DNA of 64,000 nucleotides from Fistulifera solaris (taxonomy: Eukaryota > Bacillariophyta > Bacillariophyceae > Naviculales > Stauroneidaceae). Numbering within the stretch: position 1 is the first letter of the stretch; each line of letters begins with the position of its first letter. The notes beneath the pieces were generated by a model. It saw only the letters and a list, made by a program, of their open reading frames with translations. It did not search any database and was not told the DNA's origin. A program made the position numbers and the translations under genes. Location: NCBI GenBank assembly GCA_030295235.1, contig AP026164.1:868001-932000 (forward strand), read 5' to 3'. This document shows positions 1 to 11,687 of this stretch, piece by piece.

Positions 1-1632
1 GAAGGCCCGATTCCGGTACATGATTCATTCCCCCATTCTGAATGAGATTCGCTAAGTTGTCAATCGACTGTAACGACTGAAAATCGAGTGACATCAGCGC
101 GTCAAAGCTATTTTGCCTCTGACCTTGAAGCATGCTTGACAAAGAACCAGACGAGAGGCCGCCTCGATCACGGGCGAGCTGTGATAGCTGATCTCGTGAA
201 AGCCCGGTCTTCAACATGAGATCGCTAACGGATGGGTTGCTGGAAAGACGAGCGGCTGTTGATCGATGAACACAAAATGAGAATCCATATTTCTCAAAAA
301 CGAAGATCATTCGCGATTTGGCCCCCTTACCTGAAGCACTGTGAGCAAGCTGTGCCATTGACAACCCGCTTCCACCTCCTGCGGAAAGACCACCACTATT
401 GCCCGATCGAACTGCAGCGGCGAGGAAGTTGCTTGCCGAGGATTGATTCTGTTGTTGTAAGCTCTGCAGCACCGATTGCTGCGAAGCTCTGCGTTGAAGC
501 GCGGCTAGGAGATCTCTGCTGTCTTTATTTGACTGAAGCGGCTGCTTATCGTTGTTACGTTGAAAAAGGCTTCCTCCTAATAATGCACGTCCGGCGGCAG
601 CTGCACGGCTACTGGATCCTGATAGGTTGGAGGCTGCAAGAAGAGCTCCGTTGCCGTGCTTGAATCCAAGGGGCGGTTGCAACCACGGTGGACTAGGAGG
701 CTCGTGATGTCCCTGACGCGAAGCTCCTCCCATGTTGTTTTGATTCATTCGTTGAAGATCATGACTCCCGCCCAAGCTGTTTCCTCCGCCGCCAACTGTC
801 ATGGGCACATTCGAATTGTTCGGACCCCCCGTGCCCGCTCCTGCACCTACCCCAGAAGATTTGACCCGATTCGTCTGAGCCACACGCTCCAGAAAACGGC
901 GTTCCAATCTTTAAAAGTGAACAAAAGGAATGCAATGAGGAACTACAGAACAGGCGAACGAATCAAACCACTCTAGCAACCAGGGACTTACTCGGACAAC
1001 TCGGCGCGTGATTTCTGTATTTGTTCCGGTGTTAATCGATTCAAATCAGCCGTGCGTCTACGAAACACCTGCTTTCCGATGCAATTGCCTCCAACAAACT
1101 TCTTGGATATTCTCATAGGGTCACAATTGAGCAATTTACTAAGAAAGGTACGCAAGGTAGTACCATCGGTTAAAGGCAGCAATCCTGCTTTGAATTCCTG
1201 AATCAGACGATTGGCATAAGCTTCCTCTTCGGGGGTCCATTTTCCGCGACGAAGAGGAGGTCCCTTCTTTTCCCGCCGTTACCAACGCCGCTGTTGTTGT
1301 GTTGTTGCTGGGCTTGCTGTATCTGCTGCTGTTGCATTTGCAGTGCTCGGGCCATGACTTGTTGTTGCTGAGCTCGGTCATTGCTAGCGGCGATTAGACC
1401 ATCCGCTTGGGCAGCACTCTGTGCTGCCTGAAGGATGAGAGAGGACATGCTGCACCAACATGGTAGAAGGGGAGGTTAGGTATTCTTTGAATTGCGGCGC
1501 AGGAGGAGATCACACACACGTTGCTGCAGTCTTTCATTTTGTTTGTTGCAGCCCTATGATTTGTTTCTCGAAGAGCGAAGAGCGAATAATATAAACAAGG
1601 ACTTACCCTCCATCGTTGAACGAGTCGGACAT
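1..1632 (-). CDS. Diatom conserved GKWT-EEEAYANRL family protein, partial
   Basis: The gene is on the minus strand and runs off the left edge. A 26-nt first exon (1607-1632, MSDSFNDGG) splices at GTAAGT into a Gln-rich segment (1449 downward, several QQQQ runs). A conserved block follows (about 1260-993): GKWTPEEEAYANRLI, FKAGLLPLTDG, RTFLSKLLNCDPMRISKKF and IGKQVFRRR. Further introns lie near 909-991 and 256-330. They join in frame to LERRFLERVAQTNR and then a low-complexity Gly/Ser/Asn/Gln tail. From memory, this block is expanded in diatoms and has no assigned biochemical function; the basic, SANT-like composition and Gln-rich flanks suggest a nuclear regulator (inference). The Gln-rich part and the conserved block are in different frames, and one extra base in the A4 run at 1268-1271 would join them. 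That looks like a sequence error. Confidence 0.7.
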
Positions 1633-2448
1633 GATGTTGAACTAACAAGCAAGACTTCTTGCTTTCTTCAATCAAGTAACTTGAGCTTCAAGGTGTTTGT
1701 GTAAAACAATCAGCCTGTTTATGTTGAACGTTGAACCTGCACCGACAGCAGTGGTCGCTGGACGCTGGACGGTGAGAGCGGTGAGCGGCGATCCGCTGTA
1801 TTCTCCGCCGCTCTTATGGAGCCGCTCGGAGTGGAATAAAAGGCATGACGCCACGTTGTCTACCAGTTTGACGTGGTCTCACGGGTTCACCCAACGCACG
1901 TGAACTACAATCTAAACTATACCTGGTACCTGGTGCTCTAAAATCCTGACATCTGCTTCAATTTGAACAGCCACAAAAATGACATGTTTCTGGTTTATGG
2001 CCAGTAAACCTTACCGTATACCGTAATCAGCTCTCAGTACTCAATAGTGCATAAAGCATAAAGTGGAAAAACTCCGAAAGCCAAAGAATACAATTTGTGT
2101 GAACTCGAGGAATTTCAATTGGACACTTCTTCGCTAATAGTCGGAAGTACCTTGTATGTTCTATAGACTAGGATATATACAGGCACTCTAATACTAAGGT
2201 TTAAGAGTAAAATACCTTCGACGTTCGTTGAAAAGATTAACCTGAATCCTATTGTTGCTTCCGCGCAGATGTCCTCGTCCTCGTCGCTTTCACCTTTCAA
2301 CGCATTGCAACGCCGAAAAGGAAAAGGGGTGCGGCGGATGCACTACGTAGAATTATTATAATATTTGTTCAATGAATGCCATTTCCTCCGTAATTTTCAA
2401 TAAAGCTGCTCCGTTTTAATAAATTTTTCATCAATTGACAAAAGAAAG
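1633..2448. promoter_or_regulatory. Divergent promoter spacer with GGTACC palindrome
   Basis: This spacer separates the minus-strand gene starting at 1632 from EXO70 starting at 2449. I see no convincing gene in it. It holds one copy of the recurring promoter palindrome, ACCTGGTACCTGGT at 1921-1934. An AT-rich stretch precedes the EXO70 start. Confidence 0.5.
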
Positions 2449-4966
2449 ATGTTAGCGGCTGTGCAAGCGTCGCATAAACGCACCGACGAGCTCGTCAATC
2501 TAATGGACCAGATGGACGACGCGACAACGGAAGCGTTTCAATGCTGTGAATGGTTGAACCATCGGGCGAAGCAGCTGGACGCCCTGACTAGCCCGGCTTC
2601 GGACGCCAGTAGTATGCTAAGTCGAGCAAATGCTAATCTGGCGGCGACTCTCGTTCTTATGAAAGACGCCCGCGAGAAATTTGATACGGTGCAAGATTGT
2701 GAGCCAGCGATGGAACGATTGGACAAGGGTGTCAAAGATATGGAAGAATCCGGTGAAAAGACCAAAAAGAAAAAAATCGTCTTTGAAGAATCGGGTCGTT
2801 CTGACGGAGCAAGATGTTTACGCGGCGGGAGACTCGATTGAAATTCTGCGTGATGCGTTCCAGTATTTCAATGCAAGAAGCAGTTGGCGTTCGGCACCTT
2901 CCACACTTTCAGCGCTGGAGCGTTTGCACAAGACGGGCGTCGACGCAATGTGCTCACTTATTCAGATTCATTTGAAAAAAGCCGGGCCTGCTGTTAGACC
3001 GAAGAGAAGCCTCAAGAAAGACATTTTGCCTGCAGATGAGACTGCGCAACAGGTACGAAATGCGTCGTATTTTTACGCTTACGGACATTTCATCTTCTCA
3101 CTCTTTTGGTCAGACACGCGACAGACTCGCCGATGCTTTGCAAAATAGGGATCTTCTCAAATCCATCGGGGAGTCAGAAGAGTATCAACCCATCGAGGCG
3201 CGTCCGATACGAGAGATTCGTGCCATCTTCGATTGTCTCGGCAGTCATGGTTACACGTTGGGGCCCATTGCAAAGAGAGAGCCGGTCGGGCTCTCGGAAA
3301 TCTTTGGTATTCCAGCGCATAAAGTAGCACGAGTGGAAAAAGTGGGTGCTGGTAGCTTTTTGAATTTGATGAAGCAGGAACTTCGTACCGGGTTCCCTCA
3401 GTTGGATGCATACGGCGAGGCCCGAAAGTTTACGGCGTATTTTGCAATGGATGCTTTCTACAAACGAATAAAACAGGATAGAAAGAAGAAGTTAGAGAAG
3501 GCTCAGGAAACCGCAATCGCTCATGCCGCAATGACAGGAACCAAAGTAAAGATGGTGGACGACGCGGATGCGGCGGCCCGCGATGCAGTTCGGTGTCTCG
3601 AGCATTGCATGGTTATTGTAGCCGGTGAGAAGTCCGTATATCGTACTATCATCACACCATCTTTGGCGTTGAGGAGTAGTGAAGGATACGACGAAGATGA
3701 AGCTGAAACATCTCCGTTTTTCAAGAAGGCTTGTGTTGGAGCGTACGCACATGTAGTTGGGACTGTCATTGATCGAACCTTGGACATCATTGAGACTGTT
3801 TTTCTGAAGGAATGTGGAATTGGTCAAACTTCGGGCAAAGAAAAGAGTGACAAAGATAAAGAACCCCTTTTGACCGTGCGTGCGGCTGCGTCTGCTGCTG
3901 CTGCCGGATTACGCATGCTAGACGGTGTCCGTATGCTTGGGCCGTCGTTAGCAAAACTCAGTGAAATGATTGTTGGCGATGGACAAACAGATCCAAGTGC
4001 CAGCATTGCAGCGTCACTTTGCATCGCAATTCATAGAACAACGGTCAAGAACTCGGCAAGGACCCTCGAGAATCTCGCAAAAGCCATTCAGGACGACCCC
4101 CTCAAAGGTCCGCTGCATCGCCCTAAAGATGCAAGCGTATCTACAGTCACTTCCGATGTGGTGCATGCGATTCGGCTTGTCTCTCCTTTTGTAAGCGCGT
4201 ACAAAAGTGTATCGAAACGACGGTAAGTGCGATTATCACGATTTGTTACGGCTTTCCGCTTTTGTTTCTGACGAATCATTGGAATCTGCACAGTGCTCTC
4301 CCTTGGGATCCAAATTTGGGTGAGGGAGGCAGGTGAGCTCGACTCGTTCGTCCGCTATCTGGTAATGCGACTTTTCAATTCATTGAAGGGGAAGGCTTTG
4401 AACTATACGAAGGACCAGCGTGACGATAGTCAGGCTAAGAGCAATCTTTTCCTGTTGAACAATGCATTCTATCTATTGGAAGAGCTTGGTCCTGACTCAG
4501 GGCACAACTTACAGCAAAACAGCAAAGAACATTACCGCATTGAGGGCTCTTGGTTCGTCGATAAAGTTCAGAAACTAATGGAATCTGAGAAAAACAAATA
4601 TTTGTTACACTGGGAGGCCTTAAATACACATTTAACTGCGGTCGCAAACCAGAACCTTGAGTATCAAAAGAACGACTCTAACATTTTGTCTCATGATAGT
4701 GGTCGTCTCATCAAAGAGCGTTTCAAAGGTTTCAACGAAGATTTCGAACGCACTTACGCTTTGCACAAAAGTTGTGCGTAATCGACCCTCGATTACGGCT
4801 GGAGCTCCAGCAGGCCGTCAATAGTGTCTTCTTGCCACGATATCGACGCTTTCACGACAAGTACACAAAAATCCGGTTTTCCAAAAAGAATCAAGAAGCT
4901 TATACGAAGTATCACCCTGATAGGATTGAGGAGATGTTGGCCGATCTTTATGTGGATCCTGAGTAG
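2449..4966 (+). CDS. EXO70: Exocyst complex component EXO70
   Basis: EXO70 is a peripheral subunit of the exocyst, which tethers secretory vesicles to the plasma membrane. The C-terminal fold is recognisable: LDSFVRYL near 4340, LFLLNNAFYLLEELG near 4450, RFKGFNEDFERTYALHKSC near 4720, then DPRLRLELQQAV, VFLPRYRRFHDKY and the closing YTKYHPDRIEEMLADLY. The N-terminus is helical and coiled-coil-like, as in the family. An intron at 3053-3113 (61 nt) is clear. A second starts at 4223; its acceptor is either 4293 or 4324, and only the latter (102 nt) keeps frame. Two single-base breaks remain: the A7 run at 2770-2776 and the GTGCGTAATC context near 4785. Conserved sequence continues directly across both, so errors are likelier than decay. 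Expected length is about 784 residues. Confidence 0.88.
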
Positions 4967-5052
4967 TTACACGTGCTTCTAACAAACTTTGAAACGATGA
5001 AAAATACGTATGATGCCTAATTAACAACCACAACCGAATCCGAAATAGTGAC

Positions 5053-8000
5053 TTAATCTTCATTAGCACTTTTGACTTTTAAACGAAGTTTGGTCACGAC
5101 CGTTCCACCATCCAACCCTAATGCCCTGCGTTGTTTAGCTGCAGAGGCAATCCATCCGCCATGTCGAAAGGCGGCGTCACGCTCGATTGGAGGGAGCGGC
5201 TGCCCGATTCCTTGCTCAGTAGCTGCCATTTCTGCCGATACCTTGCTGCCTTTGTTAATTTCAAAAGCTCTCATGACCATTTCTCCGCGCCAAGCTTGAC
5301 GATCTAATTCTGTGTCGACAAAACGACTGATATCTTCTAGGGAAGTCTCTTCTGAACTGGCCGCCGCCTTCTCTTCCTCAGATATTTTCATTACCTTGTG
5401 TGCCCCGAGTTCAAAGTAACGCGCTTCGTTCTCGCGCAATTTCCAAGATTGCACTTGCAACACAGCATAGCAACCGCGCGGCCAAATCCACTGCCAAAGA
5501 GCGAGTAATGAACAACGTAACATGCCATCAAAAGCACAAACACCCCTATTTCCCGAAGCATGGCCCGTAGAAGGAGGAGGATCTGCCGGTTCTCCATTGA
5601 TTGTGCGCCAGATGCGTGTGGCAAACAAAGCTACGCGAACAATAACAGCTTCAGTAACTTTTTTCTTTTGGGTGACCTGCTCGTCCGATTAAACGCAAGC
5701 CTCGCCTGGCCCCGTCATTTACAGCTCGTGCGGCTGGCAAGTAACCCCCAGCAACATCCATCAGCATTCCGCTTCCGTTATCTCCACCATGACTGGCGCC
5801 AAGAGGTCCATTGAAAAATCTAGAGCCGCAAGCAACCAAATCATTTCTTCCACCGATTGTCCCAACACGTTGCATCGAGCACACCTTGCCCGTGCAAGCA
5901 TCCATCATTATTAACGAAAGAGTCTGCCGAAGTTCAGGTGATGTACATGGGTCTAGGATGCATCAATCAGATGTCATCAGAAGTGCAGTTTACGCTATGC
6001 AAAATGACAAGCGATGAACTCACCTAAAATGCGTTTCAGCAAATACTCTAGCCCAATTAAGAGTCCCAATGGTTCTGCTTGGGTCTCCAGACGGTCAGAG
6101 GCGCAACAGATACAAACGGTGGCTTGCGCACAAGCCGCCCTAGTCAGATCGTTCCTCAAAGACTTGCTATCATAGATAGAAAGATAGAAGTGGGCCGACG
6201 TTATGTCTTCCTTGGGATGGTCCTCCATCTGGTCTTCTAGCGAAGTGTTTGAACTACATTGCTTTAATATTGCCAGGTTAGCGAGCGATACAATTGCGCA
6301 TGAGGATATCACATCGTAGCAGTTTCCTGAAATGCCTGTGCCGTCCTCTCGAGCCAATTCTGAACGAATCCGTTCGCGATATAATTCCCAGTCTAACCAG
6401 TTGCGAGCCGCTGAAATTATTCGATCGAGAGGATGAGCGCCAGAGGCTTGAACCTGTTTTCCTGTTGCAGGGTCGGTTATCATTTGTGGTCGGGAGTTTA
6501 TGTGACTCAAGGAAAGTAGAGCGTCAGCCATGAGCATGGAAGAGATATACGACAATGAAGGCGCTCTACGGCATCCTGACGTCGTGACCTCGTTTATTCC
6601 AATCTTGTTTTCCCTATTGGAAGCCTCTTCTCGAAGCTTTTCCGCCTTTTTTCTCTCCATCAACTCCTCGTCAGGATAAACAAGGTGCCCCACCATCTCT
6701 GCATCTTCTGACTCAAGAACAGCCGCGAGCATTTCCAATGATCTAGACGGTGTAAGACCGTCTTTGGCACGGATACACGCAATGGCTGTGACGGCGGCAG
6801 ATCGTACCCTGTACTCTTCGTCTTCTTCTATTTCAACATCTTCGGCTTCGTCAAGCGCATCTTCTCTTTCCTCGCCTTCCTCCAATAAGTCAAGATAGCG
6901 ATACACTTCCTCCTCGGTCGACTTCGTTGTCGTAGCTGCGGGATCGCCAGAAGCTGGGGCCTGTTGAAGACTTAGTTCTCCTGTTCTGAGCACCAATCGT
7001 GAAAATTTTATCGGCATAATAGTATCATTGCTAACAAAACGCTCGCTGAAATACTGTAGCAAAAGCGTCAGCCCCGTCCAGTGATCCGTGCTAGTACTAC
7101 TTATTGTTGGTGGACCTTTGTTGTTCTGCCACTGGGCAATGCCGAGCGCTGCCTGTGAGCGGACTGTAGGTGTGTGCGGTAGTGAACTGTGAATTGCAGG
7201 GGACCCCCGCAAACAGTCTCCCAGAATTCTCACAGGCAGTTCTGATACGCTAACATCATAAATAGCTTTCGTTTTCGAAGGAACTTGAATTTGTAAAGGT
7301 CGCTCTGCTAACGCTCGGATGGCATCAACCTGAGCTCCTGCATCGCCGTCGTGGTAAAGTTGCTCAGCTAAGCAGGCATCGGGTTGCAAGACAGATATTT
7401 TTCCTCCATAGAGACCCATAGGATCGACGCGTACCCATAATAAAGGTGTCAAGTTTGTTAAACGAATCAGTTCAATCGCCTGATACCCACTGCGATGAAA
7501 CTGCGCTTCAGTGAAGACGCTACTTGAACCTGGTCCTACTTTTTCACCTCCTGCCGCAACCTGTGCTTTAGTCGTTGTAACAGGCTTAGCATGCAGAAAC
7601 GAAGTGCCCCAATCTTTACGACTGCCATCTGTTGAAAGCTCTTTTACATATTCGCGGAAGTGACCTTCATTCTCTACAACGCGGATCGTGATTGGACCAC
7701 CATATGCGGTGCCACCTTCCGGAATGATGGGTTCTGCATATGTCTGCAGTTGAATACCTTTAGTAACCGCAGTGTCTTGATCCCACGCAGACACATCTCT
7801 CGCAGCTTCAACATGAACACCTACTTTGCAGTAGAACATCGACGATCCTCTCACAAAAGAATTAGGGAATCCCTCTGAATCAACGAAAGGACCATGCGTT
7901 CGCGGATCTTCAGCGTGTCTCTCGACATCGACTTGTGTACCCATTAATTGGTGCTCTTTGACTCTCCCACAGAGGTTGCGCAGGGCCCTTGTAAACAGGT

Positions 8001-10836
8001 TGTGGGTTAAACCTTTCCTTTTCAAAATCTCGTTCACACAAAGCACGAAAGGCTGGTGGGGACTATGGGGGCCATCAGAGGTAAACGGAGGAGGATCCGT
8101 AGAAGTAGTTGAGACGTCTGGCTTCTTCTCTTTATATATTGGCAACGACAATTCGGTGTGGCCTATGTCATCTAAATAGGCAGCCATGAAAGCGGCCCGG
8201 ACGACTCGAATGAAATTTGCAATACCTGCTCGTCCTTCCACAACGCATCGTAAAACATCAGATTTAACTCTTCGATACACAAGACCACCCAATGGGTGCA
8301 TCATATCAACGGCACCACATCCCATGTCACTGCTAGAGGACGCATTGCTCGATAAGAAGGTAAGGGAAAGGTGGGAGCCGAACCAACCCATTGAAGGAAG
8401 CGGGACACCCTTGTCTTTGTCCGTTCCGCGCTCCAATGCTTCCAGAAGGTCACGTGTTAAAAGCTGCCGTACATTGAATTCGTCCATTCCGCTTGTGTGC
8501 GATTCTGTCCCATTGATGGCAGCTCGCCAAAGTTGTTCGTTGTGACGATCCTCTGTAGCAAGATCGTAAGAATAGAGTTCGGTCACTAGAGCGAGACGTT
8601 ATCACATTAATCTTAGCTTACCGACCGGCACTGCCCCAACACCTTCTACAACAACATCGACATCTTCAATATTTTGCACTGGAAAAAAATCAAGATTTGG
8701 GCTATTGAGACCTGAAAAGGTAGAGTATCGAATAGAATGGAAGACACTCCCGGGTGCTCCCCCCTATTATGGAAGAAAACGGTTAGAACAGTCGACAAAG
8801 GAGACTACCAAGCTTTGGTTCTTACCTTCCCCATGCGCCCCATGTCCACGCTCGTACAGACTCATAATCAATGATTCAATCAAGGAAGGTAAGTAACCCA
8901 TACCGACGTCATCATTACCTCCTAGAGGTAAGACTGCGGTGATCCAACCACGCACAACTGATCGCGCTTGAAGAAACTGAAGAACGCGACCACCTTGGTA
9001 ATAGGGCAACCGCGACCGTATAGGTGCGAGGAGACGCGAATCCATAATGGCTCCACCAAGAAAGGGATTTGATAACACTTCTGGGCAACTGTGTAGAGAC
9101 CCACTGGAGCAACCACCATGTACGGCACCAGGTATCCATATTTGTGTGTATGCAGCACTCGGAAAAGTGGGAATGGCAAGAACGTCTCTAGTCATCGACA
9201 GCGCACGATGAGGAACACCAGCAGTGGCATGCAAAATCACATTTTCTATATCCCTACTTTTGTTTTCTTGCTTCTGAGAAAGAGGGATGAGTTGCAGCGC
9301 AACATTCGGTATCAGAGTCAAACTTGCAAACTGATGAAGGAAGCAACGCTCGAAGAACGGTGCAAAATAAGCCTGACGAATTCCTTCACCATTCTTCCTG
9401 GCACTTTCGATTGCTTCGTAAAGACGTTCGTCTACATTGCCCTCTTCTTCGTCCGCGTCCTCGTCATCCTTCTCTATCCCCTCCAACAGACTTGCTCCAA
9501 AATATTCGGGATCCTCCACGACTTTGAATGGTCCAACAGCAAAGCCTAACGACCTGGCAGGAACCGGAGCCCAGATATGAGAACACCAAACCTGTGTTGC
9601 CAAAAGGTTATCAATGGATGTTGTTTTATGATTGGCGGCACGGTCATGAGGAATTAAATGCGCCTGTTGACTTTCGTTACCGCGCGCAACCTGCAGCATT
9701 GTCGCAAGACTACTGCCGAGCTCCTTCTGGGCTATCTCCAGCTCGGCCGCTTCAAATGAGGCTTCATGTAATAAAGTTTCACTGCACCCAAAGTCTTGGC
9801 CTGCACCAATGCACAAGAGACCGTGACGATAGGGGGCGGTGACTTTGACAGCCAGCTTGTGGGTTGTTCGATGCCTATAGGAAGCGGAATCAATGCAAGG
9901 GAGCCATGTGCGGGTGCCTTCGTGGTCACCGTGAACCCCCGTAGTAGTGTATAAATGAGGAGTGCGGTTCGTGGTCAGTGCGTGAAATCCACCCAGGTGA
10001 TTGACTGCGTCGGGGAGGGGAATAATGTAATCGACTGTGACTTTGAAAGCGCGATTTCCCTTGCTCGAGACCATGCCCGCTGCCAGTCGTTGTGCTACCA
10101 AATCAATTCTCTTTTCACGTTTCTGTTGCAGTCGTTGGGATAAATTATGTTTGAGTCGCCCGACCGTCTCTCCTTCCTCCGCCATTGCCGGGGAGGCCAA
10201 TTCGGCTTTCCAAAGTTGTTCTGCCGTACTAGGAACGGGAAAGACCGGAACCGCACACGAAATTCGCAATTCCCCCATATTACTAGCTATACTCGCGGCC
10301 CGCAAACCGGTCGTCATGCCCACGGCGCCACGCGACGACTGTGCATCCGCGTCAAATCGAAACTCGTCCGAATCCGTGTACGAAGAAGGAGGCTTGATGA
10401 GGACATGTTCCAACGGATCGAAATGAAAGAATGTGGTGTGCAACGGCTGTAACCCATTCTTTGACATGGCTTCGACCCGGACTTCTTGCACGTGACACGC
10501 TCGCAAGTGCAGCGCGAGAGAGACCCGATTCGGTTGTTCGGCGTGCGAGTCGCTCGTCAGATAGAGTGAGGTTGTTCCGCGACCGTACCATTTACTTTCT
10601 CCACCAGGTGATTGATGAAAGAGAAAATGGAGAGAGCTAACTTGATGAAGAACCGAATGCTCTGCTACACTTGCAGTTGGTGGTGGTGTGGGTGGAGGAT
10701 TGAAGCATTGTCTCTTGGGAGGCGGTGCGGTCGCGGACGAGGCCCGTTTCGAGGCATCGCTGGAAAGATTGAGCCGCAGCGTTTGCCCCTGTCGTGAAGG
10801 AGGCTTCTCACCCTCTGTATTTCCTGCCGTTGACAT
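5053..10836 (-). CDS. TAF2: TFIID subunit TAF2
   Basis: TAF2 is a large TFIID subunit with an M1-aminopeptidase-like fold lacking catalysis; it helps TFIID bind core promoters. The upstream part has the family's aminopeptidase-like block (residues about 283-317: HALTTNRTPHLYTTTG, then TRTWLPCIDS). The region after the fold has LLWVRVDPMG and DAGAQVDAIRALAERP (about residue 1083), as in TAF2. No HExxH zinc motif is present. Introns are 8712-8825, 8586-8621 (only 36 nt) and 5953-6023; all three keep frame. An extra base in the T6 run at 5659-5664 interrupts the C-terminal segment, which resumes at once (VTEAVIVRVALFATRIW). The protein is about 1853 residues. The start is placed at MSTAGNTE; an in-frame ATG lies 39 nt further upstream at 10875. 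The gene converges on EXO70 with an 86-nt gap. Confidence 0.85.
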
Positions 10837-11687
10837 GATATAGTAATTGTCGTATTTTTGTATACTCTTACACAAGATACTTGTGATGTTTCACCCTTTG
10901 TTTTACCTGGTATAAATCAGAGCAGAGCAGAGGATCCCCTTTGCACTGGCAACTGGCAATTGACAATCTCAAGGGGAGACTGAAGAGAAGTCATACTGCG
11001 GTAAGGTTAAGGTTTCCGCTGCCATTGTTCACGGTTCACGGTACCAGGTACAATTTGTCGACGACGACTTCCTCATGCCATCCAGTATCCAGTTGAGCGA
11101 GAATTATGACTTAATCGATGAGGTTAAATCTAAGGAGTATATACTCCTTAGGTTGTATTATTGTTGTTATTCGTGGATTGACTCGATAAGCTGGCAGATA
11201 CAAGTATATTTCCCTTGGAGGTGCACGCTCTTGTGATCGCGACCTTTCACCACGACTGCATTTCAGTCATGAATCATATTCTTCCGAGGAGTCAGGTTGA
11301 GGTTTCCCTATTAATCTATCTACCCGCTACCTGGTAGGCAATCTTCATTATTTGTCCTCATTACAATGCAATTGCTTCTCATTAGTATTTACCTTTGCAG
11401 AAGTGAAGAATTTTCATCATAGTAAACGCCCTTTCTCCCCATAAACTGGTATCGCCTTAATCATCGATCGTGCTAATCGTGCATCGTGCTAATGGTACGG
11501 TCTGGCCATAACCTCCTCTAATCAATTCTATGTCCAGTGTACCAGGTACAAAGTATACCACGTGGCAGTCGAAACAGAAAAAAAAGCTGCACTTATTGAG
11601 TTCTCATCTCAATCTATCTATTTAAACGTTCCTAAAACATCCTTCGTTTTTAAAAAGCCCTAACAAGGAACAAGAAAAAGCACAACA
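10837..11687. promoter_or_regulatory. Divergent TAF2/SIL1 promoter with four GGTACC-type half or full palindromes
   Basis: This 850-nt spacer has no supported gene. It carries TACCTGGTA at 10904-10912, GTACCAGGTAC at 11041-11051, TACCTGGTA at 11328-11336 and GTACCAGGTAC at 11539-11549, the highest density of this element in the window. It also carries one copy of the dispersed CACGACTG...CAGTCATG element at 11248-11294. Confidence 0.55.
11248..11294 (+). repeat. Dispersed CACGACTG/CAGTCATG inverted-repeat element, copy 1
   Basis: The core is an imperfect inverted repeat, CACGACTG-cattt-CAGTCATG, followed by GAATC and, 14 nt later, GAGGAGT. Very similar sequence occurs at 54266-54315 (same strand) and 42178-42203 (opposite strand). 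All three copies are intergenic. Confidence 0.6.

Noticed and set aside
2449-4966. EXO70 as a pseudogene
   Set aside because: Conserved sequence continues across each break, and the same kind of one-base break affects many unrelated essential genes here.
9118-9549. Plus-strand open frames inside TAF2 (also 6294-6533, 7958-8545 and 10037-10640)
   Set aside because: They are antisense shadows of a long, well-supported coding region and show no family motifs.
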